DNA of 64,000 bases, from contig JAEUWY010000006.1 in assembly GCA_022059125.1 (NCBI GenBank), positions 744,001-808,000 on the forward strand, read 5' to 3'. The position numbers and the translations under genes were made by a program. Source of the DNA: Corynespora cassiicola. Taxonomy: Eukaryota; Ascomycota; Dothideomycetes; Pleosporales; Corynesporascaceae. Shown in pieces: positions 49,513-60,325 of this stretch. The notes under the pieces are model-generated. The model searched no databases, was not told the DNA's origin, and worked only from the letters and a program-made list of their open reading frames with translations. Positions within the stretch are counted from its first letter, which is position 1; every line of letters starts with the position of its first letter.

Positions 49513-49716
49513 GAGGATTGCAGATGTACAAGACCGAGCTTGAGCTTTGGCTCTCCGACGGGGATGATGTAAGCAAAAATAAAGGCTTGGCCCATCCTCC
49601 TCGGAGCCGAGGCTGAAACACAGAGCAGTCCCCAGCTACGATGCCATCGACTTGCTGAGACGCAAAGACGCAGCCAGCACAGTGCCACCTTGCAAAGGAA
49701 AAAGGCAAAAAAGAAA

Positions 49717-49797
49717 CGACGTGGGCCAGATTCGAACTGACGCTCCCGAAGGAACAAGATTTCTAGTCTTGCGCGATAACCACTCCGCCACCACGCC
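49717..49797 (-). tRNA. tRNA-Ser(AGA)
   Basis: An 81-nt cloverleaf can be drawn on the minus strand from 49797. The acceptor stem is GGCGTGG with CCACGTC and discriminator G. The D stem is GCG/CGC around a GAGTGGTTAT loop. The anticodon stem CAAGA/TCTTG encloses the loop CTAGAAA, anticodon AGA. A long variable arm (TCC-TTCG-GGA) marks a class II tRNA, and the T arm has the loop TTCGAAT. Internal A and B boxes are in place, and there is no intron. Acceptor pair 2 is a G-T wobble. It lies about 200 bp upstream of the AcpS-like gene on the same strand, so its terminator would fall in that gene's promoter; an AAA/TTT-rich tract follows its 3' end (plus 49698-49716). Confidence 0.93.
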
Positions 49798-50902
49798 TGA
49801 TGATCAACTTGCTGTTGTAGTTGTTCGATGAGAATCTTCCCAGCTAGATAATATCTATAGATATTTGTTTTAACCTCCATGTCCCTCTTTTTCCAGTGAG
49901 CCCAACTGCCGGACTAGCGTCTGCGCGATGTGCTAAGAATATCCGCACCTCGTAATGCACCCCGCCACATGTCCATGTGGGCCCTCGCTATCACAAGGTC
50001 CTGGGGCTTCTCAGCTGTCAATGCGAAACCCCAGTTGCCTTCTCAATATGAATGCCTTGCTCTCGAGGACGGATCGTCCATCGCACAGAGGACCAGCCCA
50101 GCAGGACTCGGGCGTGTGACTGTTTATCCCTCCGCCCGTCGCCTCATGAAGGCTTCGCACAGGCGGCGACGCTCATCCTCGAGCAAAGCCGCGGTGTTCC
50201 GTAGCCTCACCAACTCCCACAACGGAGCCCGTACTCCGTCAAACCAGAATCATCTAGGTCTGCGCGGCCGATCGTGAACCCACGCTCCCAAGTATCGTGG
50301 CTGCTCCAACACTACCAGCATGGTAGCACATTCGGAGTTCGAGCTGAGGCACTATGGCCGATCCGACCTGTACCCACCAATTGTCCCACCCCGGTCGCCC
50401 TGTCTTACTCCCCTATTGGCCCCATCCCACCCTACTACACATCAATACCCCGACACAATCAACATGTAGAGCGAGCTGACCGCAGCACACTTGCAGGGCC
50501 AGGCAGCACGTCTTACGGAAGAAGGCCAGCGTCCGCCTCTCATGGACCTTTCTAGCCTGCAATCCCGGCCGAGCTCCAGGTAAAAGGCTGGCGGGCTCCA
50601 ACGCCAATGTGGCGCTGGGATGGTGCCAGCTCTAAGTGCCCGAAGACCCCGGTGCGATGCGCTTGAGTCCGATGTGTGTCATGACGGAAGGATGGGACAC
50701 TTATAATCGCAAATGCGCCGTGCGGCGCGCAGCTACTGTGCAAATGTCCGGAGAACAGTCACAGTGGCTTCTCCCACTGCGCATGTCATAACCGGCCCAT
50801 TTCCACCTCAACTGTTCACATCCCTCCTCTGCGTGGACTTCCCCTTTGAGTAACACAGACCTTTTACACCGCTCTATCCGGAAGCCAGCGCAGCCGCCCG
50901 CC
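49798..50902. other. intergenic, upstream region of the Gag-like gene
   Basis: 1.1 kb without a supported gene. No direct long terminal repeat flanking the Gag-like gene was seen by eye. An in-frame TTG at 50846 precedes the chosen ATG without an intervening stop. Confidence 0.5.
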
Positions 50903-52651
50903 ATGCCTCAGCTCATGTCGCCTCGCCTGCCAGGCGTAAATGTCCTTGCCCCAGACGCCACAGGTCCTCAATACACAAAATGGAGGAGAGGGTTGAAGTC
51001 AGCCTTTGAGTCAAAGGGAACCTGGGGTCACTGCGATGGAACCGTCCCGATGCCCATGCCAGAATCCGGGCCCAACTATTTCACGCCAGTATCGACATCG
51101 AATCCTCAGCCACAGCTTCTGGAGGAGAGGAGAGCCTGGGTAAAGCAGGACCGCGAAGTGAAACTCGACATTTTCCTGTCAGTCGCCGATGATATCAAGC
51201 TTGAAGTGTTCGAAGTAGGGCCGCCCCTCCCTCCGCCATCAATGTCCGCCCATGAGATGCTGCAAGCACTGGACGAACGCTTTGACAACTTCAAATTCGA
51301 GGACTTTCATCACGTCTTCTGCCACTTTCTCAACCTTCACATCGACCAATATCCCAACCTCGAGGAATTCAATGCCGAGTTTCAGGCCACCCTGGACGAC
51401 TTGCTCGATCACGGACATCCCTTATCAAACCTACAGGCCATCAGCGCATACTTCTCCAAGCTTCGATGTACGCAGAACCCATGGGTAACGGAAAAACTGA
51501 AGAAATGGGATGCCCTAGCCGCAGAGCCTTTACTGGCCGACCTGATGAAGGAATCCCCTCCTTGGGTCATAATCAGACCCCTGACGACTAAGCCATCTCA
51601 GTCGTCGGTTCCTGATTCAATTCCAGAAGAGGATCTAGTAGATACCCCTGCAAGTTCAGACGTGGAAATGGATGAAGCCGCTTCTGAGCGTTCAGAATCC
51701 GCAACATTATCCTCTAAATCGTCGCATTCGCGCCAATCTTCGCAATCCTCACAAATGTCCCACAAGACCTCACGCTCCCAGGAGATTATCATCCACGCAT
51801 CTTACGAAGACCTTACCGAGCTGGAGGCTTTTCCTAACGTCCCCGCCGCCAAAACCGCCAGTATCAAGGCTCCCGCCCGAATCAGCCCCAAGTCTGATCT
51901 TTCCAAGATGATGATTCCGCCGCCACCACCAATCAATCGTCCTCTTCCACCTCTTCCGCCCGATGCCGAAAAGTCTGAAAAATCAAGCACACGTTCGAGG
52001 TCTATATCACCAACACCCAACATCCAGATATTCAAACCAGATTCAACATTGAAGGTGCCATCGACACCCGGCTCACGCCCCGAAACTCCCCAAAGACTTG
52101 AAATGACCCACCCTGCGTTCCGCCCAACGACCCCTACATCTCCTAGTTTCATGCACCCCGCTCTCCGTCCGACGACTCCAAATGCTCGACCGACGACTCC
52201 GAATCCCAGCACACCTGGAGCTTCAGTCTTCCAAGGTCACGTTTCGGCTGCAATGCGTCCGCGCACACCTTCTCCACCAATGCGCCGGCCTGGGTATCTT
52301 GCATCTTCGCCAGATCTGCTTGTGATCCAAACGCCTGATCTGAACGCGCGGCCATCATCCTCGCGCTCGCAAAGGCAGCCAATGACACGCGTTGACTCGA
52401 GCAACAGCAGCGTGATAAGCCTACCTCTCCAAGGAACCACTATCCCAGAATACAAAGACACAACCATTACCGAGAAGGTTACATTCCAACCGTCTAAGCT
52501 CATAATGTCGAGCTCTCCGCCGCGAAGCGCAGTAAGCCGCATGTCCTCAGATTCCTCCGAAGAGGAGAGGGACAAGAAGAACAGGAAGAGAAGCTGGAGC
52601 ATCAAGGCCCGACTTTCCGCTCGAAGATATGAGGTCAAAGAAATTATCTAA
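50903..52651 (+). CDS. Gag-like (UBN2/copia-type) protein, candidate domesticated retroelement gene
   Basis: Single exon, 582 aa from the first ATG (MPQLMSPRLPG). Residues about 20-240 look like the Gag core of Ty1/copia elements: 'YTKWRRGLKSAFESKGTWG' near the start, then 'EERRAWVKQDREVKLDIFLSV', 'AHEMLQALDERFDNF', and a helical stretch ending with 'VTEKLKKWDALAAEP'. The rest (about 340 residues) is disordered, Ser/Pro/Thr-rich, with tandem 'RPTTP' motifs, an acidic patch and a basic C-terminus. There is no CCHC zinc knuckle, protease, integrase or reverse transcriptase in the protein or in the 2 kb downstream. An intact 1.7-kb frame without the rest of the element suggests a retained, possibly domesticated gene. 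Alternatives are a solo Gag fragment or an unrelated helical protein. The native role is unknown. Confidence 0.72.
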   Translation: MPQLMSPRLPGVNVLAPDATGPQYTKWRRGLKSAFESKGTWGHCDGTVPMPMPESGPNYFTPVSTSNPQPQLLEERRAWVKQDREVKLDIFLSVADDIKLEVFEVGPPLPPPSMSAHEMLQALDERFDNFKFEDFHHVFCHFLNLHIDQYPNLEEFNAEFQATLDDLLDHGHPLSNLQAISAYFSKLRCTQNPWVTEKLKKWDALAAEPLLADLMKESPPWVIIRPLTTKPSQSSVPDSIPEEDLVDTPASSDVEMDEAASERSESATLSSKSSHSRQSSQSSQMSHKTSRSQEIIIHASYEDLTELEAFPNVPAAKTASIKAPARISPKSDLSKMMIPPPPPINRPLPPLPPDAEKSEKSSTRSRSISPTPNIQIFKPDSTLKVPSTPGSRPETPQRLEMTHPAFRPTTPTSPSFMHPALRPTTPNARPTTPNPSTPGASVFQGHVSAAMRPRTPSPPMRRPGYLASSPDLLVIQTPDLNARPSSSRSQRQPMTRVDSSNSSVISLPLQGTTIPEYKDTTITEKVTFQPSKLIMSSSPPRSAVSRMSSDSSEEERDKKNRKRSWSIKARLSARRYEVKEII

Positions 52652-54729
52652 TCACCCACACAACTGGTACATTTCCTTCATCTATGCATTTCCTAGTTTC
52701 GCTATACTTTCGCTCAAAACTTGATACCCTTTTTCTTCACCAGCGCAGTGTTTTTCGGCATCGCTCCTTCAGACCCAACATCCCAATGTTTTTTTCCCTC
52801 GGGATTTCCTCTACGTGCGTTTGCAATATACCCACAACGTTCCTTGCATCTCTCTACGTATGCAGTTTCCGGTACGGCTGCTCTCGGCGATCAAGCCCCC
52901 TGTACATACCTTAGACTTTATATTGCCGATCTCTGGCCTCAATATTGGGGCGTTGTATATATCAAGAACCAACACGATAACAAATGAGAAAAATCTTAAC
53001 ATGTACGCTATTTCATTGCGACTGCTGAGTTTGTATACATGCCGGACTGTACCTTTCCGAGTTTGTTCGGTTTCCGTATTAACTTGCAGCACTTTGCCTC
53101 GTTGGTCGAAGCCTCGGTCGGTTCCTCTGGATGCGAAATTAGGCTGACATTTGGGACTGGATTCGGTTCGCAGGGACCTGTCCTCGAGGATCACGATCCT
53201 TCAGGCCGCAGTTCCCCAGCTCCAGGTCGTACCGTTGAGGCTCACGCTGGTCTAATCAGGGCAAAGGATGCCTCTTGTTCCGGGTACCTCGCCGCTCCCT
53301 CCCGTACAACATCCGCGCAAATTCTAATCTGGTCTTGTGTCAGGCGGCAACTAGAGCAAACTTGACGGCATCTCAATAGTTGAGGGTACGGTCTCCGAGG
53401 TCAGGCCTAGCTGGTGTCCAACAGAGAATGGCCAAATCCCGCAAAGAAGCACTGCAGACGACGAAAGCCTAGATTCAATGTCCAGGCCGATTTCCACCAT
53501 GAAGGCCGGCATCGGCGGCTATTTAGACCAAACAATGAATATCCTGTTTCATCAGAGGGCTTGTTTGCCTCATCGATATGAGACACAGTAGCGCTGCGAG
53601 GTGACACTGCGTTCTATGGAGGCGAAGTGTAGACTATGAACAAACTCAACCACGAAAAGCTCGCCAATATTCGCAAAAGTCGCGACAAAATTATCTCATC
53701 TACCCAAATAGTCCAGACCCCATTACCTCATACCCAAAGTTCACTGTGGCAACGCGTCGTGAGGTTGCAACCACCTCGCGCGACGTAGCATGCAGCGGAT
53801 GCGCCCTTGGGGACTTTAGTGGGCTCGCTCAATGACTGCTGCGCCCGGCCCAAAACCAGGCAATATCCTCCAGGCGTGCTACCGAAGAAAAGAAGAAGGC
53901 CTTGCTTCTGGCTCAAAACGTCATTCTATGGGATCCTCCAAGGACCGGCGTCGCCAGACGTTGTGCAGATCATGCGAGCCTCAGCTGGCGGCGGTACGGC
54001 CAGGGGTATCCCATTTGTGAGATTGCTATTTTGAGCCGTGGCGAAGCCCTTTTGGGGTGAAGTGACGACAGGGAATGATCGACGCATGGCCATGTGGATG
54101 GTAGATCGCATTGCGGGGTCCAGTCTCGATTTTGGCCTCTACACTCACGTAGTTTTAGTGTGCCCCTCTTTGTTGAAATCCAAGACAGCAATTTTTTCTT
54201 CTCTCTCCCTCCATCGTTACACCCAGTGCAGGCGGTTTAGTATGCATAGGTCTATTTGTTGGGGACCGGCAGAGCCCGGGTTAGGTGGACGGCTCTCATT
54301 GGAAGGCCAGTCAGCTCACCAGTGAGGCTAACGTTGTGATAGGACAGGCAGTAGCCACCAGCTGGGCTCTAGGCACGCAGACAATCCAATGGTGTCTTCA
54401 CATCGTGACTCTCTGAAAGCAGTGTTCCAGCGATGCCTTTGCGTTTGATTTCGCGCATCCCCGGCCGCTGTCAGAGCGGTAACACCGAGGTAGGGGCGGG
54501 AGGTGCTGGTGCGGCTGGAGGAGTAACCTCGTCGACGGCATATAAGAGGCAGGAGCAGCCCGTCTTGATTGAAGGCCACATCACTCTTACTTACAGTCGC
54601 TTCCCAGTATAGTAATACCTAATACATCTCGCCTATAAATCCCCTTCAGTCCGCCAGCGACTCTGATCCTCCACCCACACCTTTCAAATCGACAACACCA
54701 CCACCACCAACAACAACAACCCCATAACA
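52652..54729. other. intergenic, 2.1 kb, no gene seen
   Basis: 3' region of the Gag-like gene and upstream region of the small secreted protein. No open frame above 130 codons and no pol-type fragment. CT/CA-rich tracts with CACCAC and CAACAA runs (54680-54720) form the likely 5' UTR of the next gene. Confidence 0.5.
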
Positions 54730-55336
54730 ATGCCTTCTCTCGCCAGCTTCCTCTCCGTCCTAGTCCTCCCAACCCTCCTCCTCGCCTCTCCAACCCCCCT
54801 CGTCCCCCGCCAGGACGACGCCTGCGCCCCTACGAGCTACACCATCACAAACTACTCGTACACGGCCGCCTCAGGCAAAGATGCCCACCTCTCCTTCGAC
54901 TTCCAACCCAACTTCTCAGACCCCTCCATCATCTCCGACCCCGTGGGAGCCAGCACCTCGTGCACCATCGACGCCCCCTCTGGCACCATCCCCAACAGCA
55001 ACGAGTGCAGCAGCCCGGGCCGCAGCCTGTTGCTCGACCTCCGCGCCCCGCAGGAGCAGGCGTACTACCAGATCACGCATACATGGGGATGCAATGGGTG
55101 AGTTTTTTTCCATCTTCCCCAATGTTTTCCCGCGCCTTCCCCCTTTACTCCATAGAAGTGTCCAGCTGACGCCAAGTTCCAGGCAGGAATGGATGTCCGG
55201 CACGGCAGTCAAGATCCAGCCGTTGCAGTGCGAGCAGAGCGCTGAGGCCGGGTCCATGCTTTGTGCGAGTGAGGCGCAGACGTTTGCCCCGCAGAATGTG
55301 AGGAAGATTTGCTGGACGCCCAACTGTGTGCAGTGA
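54730..55336 (+). CDS. small cysteine-rich secreted protein, two exons
   Basis: Exons are 54730-55097 and 55183-55336, about 173 aa. The first 19 residues form a signal peptide (MPSLASFLSVLVLPTLLLA), followed by 'PTPLVPRQDDACAP', where an R after PLVP may be a propeptide site. The mature part has eight cysteines (DAC, TSC, NEC, WGC, LQC, MLC, KIC, PNC), enough for four disulfides. 'YTITNYSYTAASGKDAHLSF' and 'ITHTWGCNG' hint at a beta-rich AA1-like/Alt a 1-like fold, but I cannot confirm this. The intron (donor GTGAGT, acceptor TTCCAG) joins in phase 2; an earlier CAG (55164) is out of frame. Size, signal peptide and cysteines fit a secreted effector-type or wall-associated protein; function unknown. 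Codons are C-ending, as in expressed genes. Confidence 0.83.
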
Positions 55337-55782
55337 GGGCCTGAGGCGTAGATGGGGAGGTTCCTTTGCCGCCACCAACTGTGCCATCGTCACCCCTTTC
55401 TTTATGGTCCTCGTGTGGATTGGTCGGTTCGGGAGGGACAGTCATGGCCGCCATTGAGCGGTTGGGATAAACAAAAAGTGAGCGTTGGATGCTATTTACT
55501 CGCATGCATGCATAGGCGGGATAATGGTCATGGGGACGGTTCGGTGCTTCTTTCCACCAAAAAAAAAAGCATTTGGGGTTTTCGGTTTTGTAGCATGGTT
55601 TACTATAATGGGCGGAGGATGATGATGGGGGGCGAGCTTAGTTCTGATTGCTTGATGCAGGTCGATTATTCCTTACTTAATGCATAGTGCCTCTAAACCA
55701 TGACTGACCTTTCTATATACAATGCGTGCGGGCCAACTCACTGTGCTAAAAACCCAACCAATAGTGTCGTCCTTCACATCAT
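55337..55782. other. convergent 3' region
   Basis: 446 bp between the convergent stop codons of the small secreted protein (plus) and AFG1 (minus). Presumably two 3' UTRs. No other feature seen. Confidence 0.6.
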
Positions 55783-57646
55783 CTAGAGCGAGTCTTCCCT
55801 CCACCTCGACCTGACCCTCTGCCAACTCTCCTTCTCCTTCACACCGCCCTTTTCCTCCATACCCAGCCCTCGCTCCACCCACTCCTGGCTTCCCATCTCA
55901 GAGAGACGGCTCAGCGCTCGGGCAAAGGCGAAGCGCTCCTCATCACCCGTGAAGATGCTCGAGTTCTTCAGCATGGACATGTTCATGCCCAGGTCGTCCA
56001 TGAGGTTGCGCATCACGTCGGACACGTCCGAGTCCTCGTCTGCGGTGGCGGCCGCGGGCATGTCGCCCTTCTTGGCGCTGGTCTCCATGGCCTCTGACAG
56101 CTCGTCCTTGGAGAGGAAGAGCGAGGTGAGTGGGACGGCCGTGGTCATGACGAGCTTGGCCTATGATAAGAGCGTCAGTTATGATGATCAATCACCGGTA
56201 TCCACTCGTTTCCAGGGACTTACCCTTGACTCGTAGACGGCGTCAATGAATGTGATGAACCTCCTAGCGAGGTCGCGCGACCTAAAGTTCATGCCGGGCA
56301 CGTCCGTCACGACGAAGGCGTTGTAGTTGCGCATCAGCTCGAGGTAGTCGGCGGCGCCCGTTGCCCGGCCGATGAGCTGGTCAAAGGTGAACCAGGCACA
56401 GCGTCCGCTCGCCTTGGGGACCTCGATGTCGCGTCCCCAAACCTGGTGGGTCGCCTTGTGCGGTGGGTCGTTCTCGGGGTCCCCTAGAAAGCGGAACCAC
56501 CTCTCGGCATGCGTTTTAGCGGCGGCATCGAGTGGATGGTGGTACACGCCGGATGGGGGACGCGGGATTTTACGGTAGTCCGTCTGCGAGTCAAGGTTCA
56601 GGACGCGTAGTCGAGACTTGAGGAGGTTGATCGCCGGGATGAAGGACTCGCGCTGAATGCCGTTCTTGTACAGGTCGTCCGGATGGCGATTGGACGTGGT
56701 CACGATCACAGTGCCGTGCGCCATGAGTGACTCGATCAGTCTTCGGATCGTTAGCATTACAAGTGTCACCATGGCTCGTTGGAAATTGTGTGGGCTGTCC
56801 TACCGTCGTAAGATCATGGCATCAGCAACATCTGTACACTGAAACTCGTCAAAGCACAGCACAGAGCTCTTTTCAGCAATTCCGGCTGCCACGAAGGGAA
56901 TAGCATCAATGTCATTGCCATGAGCAATCTTCATCTTATGCAAGTCCTTATGTACGCCCTGCATGAAGCCGTGAAAGTGTATCCTTGTCTTGTTCCTGAT
57001 GTTGCTCGGAAGCGTATCAAAGAACAGATCCATCAGCATCGTCTTTCCTGATCCCACATCGCCATACATGTATAGGCCCTGGGGGAGGGAGTCTGGGATT
57101 GGAGGAAGGGCCGACTTGGTCGCCTTGGAAGAGAACATGGAGAAGAGGGACTTCTTGGGTGGCTGGAGGGATTCAAGTGTGGGCTGCTGTACAGGAGGCT
57201 GCGTGTATGAAGCCAGCATATCGTGGAGGTCCTGAAGGTTCTGAATAAGTCCTATTTCGATCATGAGCTCTTCTTCATTTTCCCCTTGTGCATTCTCAGA
57301 GCTCGTTTGCCATACCGCGCTGATGCTCGTCGTCCCTCAACCTGCCCGTCTCCACACGAAAATCATATTCGGCCAATGGACCACGCCCCTGGCGCTTTGC
57401 GAATAGATTTTCCTGCACCTCCTGCGCATGTCCTCTGTATCCTGCCGCTGCGGGGCGCAGGGTGATGCGCGACAAGCCCGTCGCGGGAGCTAATGTGTGA
57501 TCCCAAGCCCGCCGCTGGGTCCGCAGAGTTCTTAGGCAGCTGGTGCATATGGGCCTGCGGGCGCCGAGAGTTATGCTGTGGATGCGCGGTTTAAAGGTTC
57601 CTGGACCGAAGGTGCGGAGGCCCGAGAGCGCACCGGATGATGTCAT
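55783..57646 (-). CDS. AFG1: AFG1-like mitochondrial AAA ATPase, four exons
   Basis: Exons on the minus strand are 57646-57316, 57251-56804, 56740-56224 and 56160-55783, about 557 aa. Walker A is GDVGSGKT (residues about 174-181), Walker B is 'SVLCFDEFQ' (about 240-248), followed by 'VADAMILRRLIESL' and sensor 'VIVTTSNRHPDDLY'. This set is specific for the AFG1/LACE1 family. The basic, Arg-rich, acid-poor start (SITLGARRPICTSCLRTLR) is a mitochondrial targeting sequence. Family members sit at the mitochondrial inner membrane and help remove misfolded or surplus respiratory subunits. 'YMYGDVGSGKTMLMDLFF' and 'RIHFHGFMQGVHKDLH' are near-invariant. Introns are GT-AG with frame preserved. The C-terminus has an Ala/Asp-rich insertion (AAATADEDSD) before the last helices. 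Confidence 0.95.
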
Positions 57647-58438
57647 GACTAGGAGAAAGCTCCGACAGAGATAGCATGCAAAAGTAAAAAATATGGAGAA
57701 GGTCTATATCATGGCTGAATCGCGCGCCGACGGGGTATCGTGAGACTGAACTGAGAGAGAGTGAAGTTTCCAAGGTCGGCGCACCAGCGGAGCCAGATCT
57801 AAAGCCCGCTACCGGCAAAACCGCTTGCCTCGGCGCAGTTGCCGAAGAGCCCCCTCACGTGCCCTTTCTTCACGATGGCTTCTTCTGACAGCTTTGTGTG
57901 TGATCATGGCCGGCCTATGGCTGCCGCTTGGCGTCCTGTAGCCAGCAGCAGGGCAGTCGAGAGCCCTTGAAACGCTGGTGCGCACGGAATTCGCAGCTCG
58001 GTCTTGGTGTCGAGAGCTGCCGGTAACCCTCTGTTTTGCAGTTTCGACGGCGCCGTTTTCGTACCAACTAGGGCACATCATTGCTTCGGAAACGCGTACC
58101 GCCAGCGGGCAGGGCCTCAGAGGGCAGCAGTGATCCGTACATGATCGGCTTGCTAGGTGACGGGATGGAGTCGACAATAAAGATTAATCAATCGCCTTGG
58201 CCTCTCGCTTGAAGGTGGTCGAGGTCTTCTGCTGAAGGGGGTCAAGCCGTCATTTCCTCCCTCCTGGCACTGCGACTGCGACTCCCCTCCTACTTGAACG
58301 GCACATGGCTGGACAAAGTATACTATTATGGCTACAAGATGCTTGCCTCGTACGCGACGGCCATTCGCGCCTACGCCCAATGGTCTCACAGACGCGCTCT
58401 AACCCCCTCCCTGGCCCTACCTAGGTACCGCATACCCC
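57647..58438. other. intergenic, upstream of AFG1 and of aspartate aminotransferase
   Basis: About 790 bp containing both promoters. No open frame with family features. A perfect TACCTAGGTA palindrome lies at 58418-58427, close to the next ATG. Confidence 0.55.
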
Positions 58439-58903
58439 ATGGCAACCCCGAATGAAATCCGGCCCTCCAACTCTACATTACAAAACTTGTGGACCGAGGC
58501 CAACGGACGCGAGCACCGCGCAAAGCAACGGCGGCGGAGGAGGGACTTGGAGGCACAGGCGCTCCACAGCCGGTTCGAGTTCAACTTGCGCCATCAGCTG
58601 CCGCACAGGGCCGCCACGGGTTTCAAGGTGCGCGAGAAGGGTCGCCGCATGCAACAGGTGCGCTGCTGGCTCGGCATGGATGAGGCCAAATACCGAGAGC
58701 GCGTCTATGGCGACATTGTGGGCAAAGAAGCCCGAGGCCGACACATGCACGTCGAGCGCATCACGGACCTGCATCGCCAGCTTTGGGTCGGAGTCGGCTT
58801 GGCAGTGAGCCGATTCCTTAACTTGAGCACGCCCTCCTCCTCTCCTCAAACAATGTCTCAGCACAGTCGCCTCTCTCAAGTCACCTCCCACATCTCACCC
58901 ATC
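58439..58903 (+). other. coding-like in-frame extension upstream of aspartate aminotransferase
   Basis: An ATG at 58439 (MATPNEIRPSNSTLQNL) opens a 155-codon frame with no stop that runs directly into the aminotransferase start. Codons are mostly G/C-ending, and the sequence has coding-like texture (FEFNLRHQLPHRAATGF, GMDEAKYRERVYGDIVG). It is Arg-rich with no clear targeting signal. It could be a long N-terminal isoform, a separate small protein spliced elsewhere (a good GTGAGC donor lies at 58805, and TCTCAG acceptors follow near 58859), or chance openness of GC-rich 5' UTR. I do not recognise a family. Confidence 0.4.
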
Positions 58904-60325
58904 ATGTCGGCCACCTCGTTCAGCGCCGATGTCGTCCCCCAGGCCCCCGAGGACCCCCTCTTCGGGCTCATGGCTGCATACCGCCGTGACACTGCTCCAA
59001 ACAAGGTCGACCTGGGAATCGGAGCTTACCGTGACAACAATGCGAAGCCCTGGGTGCTGCCCGTTGTCAAGAAGGTGAGGGCGGATGCTCCGGCAGCTGT
59101 TGTTTTGCTGTTCCCCAGCTTTTCCCCCGCTGTCAAGGGCAGTAGCTGCAGCTGCATCACATCATAATACTGACGCTCGCTTCCCCACACTGCAGGCCGA
59201 CGAGATTCTGAGGAACGACCCCAACCTCAACCACGAATACCTGCCCATTGCTGGCCTGGCCGACTTCACCTCTGCGTCTCAGAAACTGATTCTGGGCGGA
59301 GAGAGCCCCGCCATCAAGGAAAAGCGGGTGAGGCATTTCCCCGCCATACCCATGACTCAAGCTCACACAGACCCACTCAGGTCACCAGTTTGCAGACCGT
59401 TTCGGGTACCGGAGCTGTGCATCTGGGAGCCCTCTTCCTCCAGAAGTTCTACAAGCCGCAGTCGGAGCGCGTCGCATACTTCTCGGACCCGACCTGGCCG
59501 AACCACTTCCAGATTTTCTCCAATGTCGGCCTTTCGTACAAGACGTATCCCTATTTTAGCAAGCAGACCCGAGGTCTCGACTTCGATGGCATGATCAGCA
59601 CCATCCAGAGCGCCCCCGAGGGCAGCATCATTGTGCTTCATGCCTGTGCCCACAACCCTACGGGCGTCGACCCCACACAGGAGCAGTGGAAGAAGATTGC
59701 CGAGGTTATTAGGGCGAAGAAGCACTTCCCCTTCTTCGACACTGCCTACCAGGGGTTCGCCTCTGGTGACCTGAACCGTGATGGCTGGGCCATTCGCTAC
59801 TTTGTCGAGCAGGGCTTCGAGCTCGTCATCGCCCAGTCGTATGCCAAGAACTTTGGTCTGTACGGTGAGCGTGCTGGATGCTTCCACTTTGTGACGTCGC
59901 CGTCATCCGACGCTCACGCCACCACGACCCGCGTTGCCTCCCAGCTGGCCATCCTGCAGCGGTCTGAGATCTCCAACCCTCCCGCCTATGGTGCTCGCAT
60001 TGCATCGTTGGTGCTCAACGACCCCAAGCTCTTTGCCCAGTGGGAGGAGGACCTGCGGACCATGTCTGGCCGTATCATTGAGATGCGCAAGGCACTCCGT
60101 AGTAAGCTCGAGGAGCTCGGCACGCCCGGCACCTGGAACCACATCACGGACCAGATCGGCATGTTCAGCTTCACGGGCCTGACTGAGAAGCAGGTTCTCA
60201 AGATCCGCGAGGACTCTCACGTCTACATGACCAAGAACGGTCGCATCTCCATGGCTGGCCTCAACACCAACAATGTCGAGTACTTTGCCAAGGCTGTCGA
60301 CAAGGTCGTGCGTGAGACCTCGTAG
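58904..60325 (+). CDS. aspartate aminotransferase, cytosolic type, three exons
   Basis: Exons are 58904-59074, 59196-59327 and 59381-60325, about 415 aa. A PLP enzyme that interconverts aspartate + 2-oxoglutarate and oxaloacetate + glutamate. 'DLGIGAYRDNNAKPWVLP' and 'SGTGAVHLGA' bind the cofactor; 'HNPTGVDPTQEQW' and 'FFDTAYQGFASG' are fold-type I signatures; the Schiff-base lysine is in 'SYAKNFGLYGERAG' (about residue 257), and 'NGRISMAGLNTNN' holds the carboxylate-binding Arg. The start MSATSFSADVVPQAPED is chosen because the cytosolic enzyme begins here; no mitochondrial presequence is visible. Introns are phase 0 with GTGAGG donors. Length agrees with the roughly 410-residue family. Convergent with UFE1, with 686 bp between stop codons. 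The upstream in-frame extension is described separately. Confidence 0.95.
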
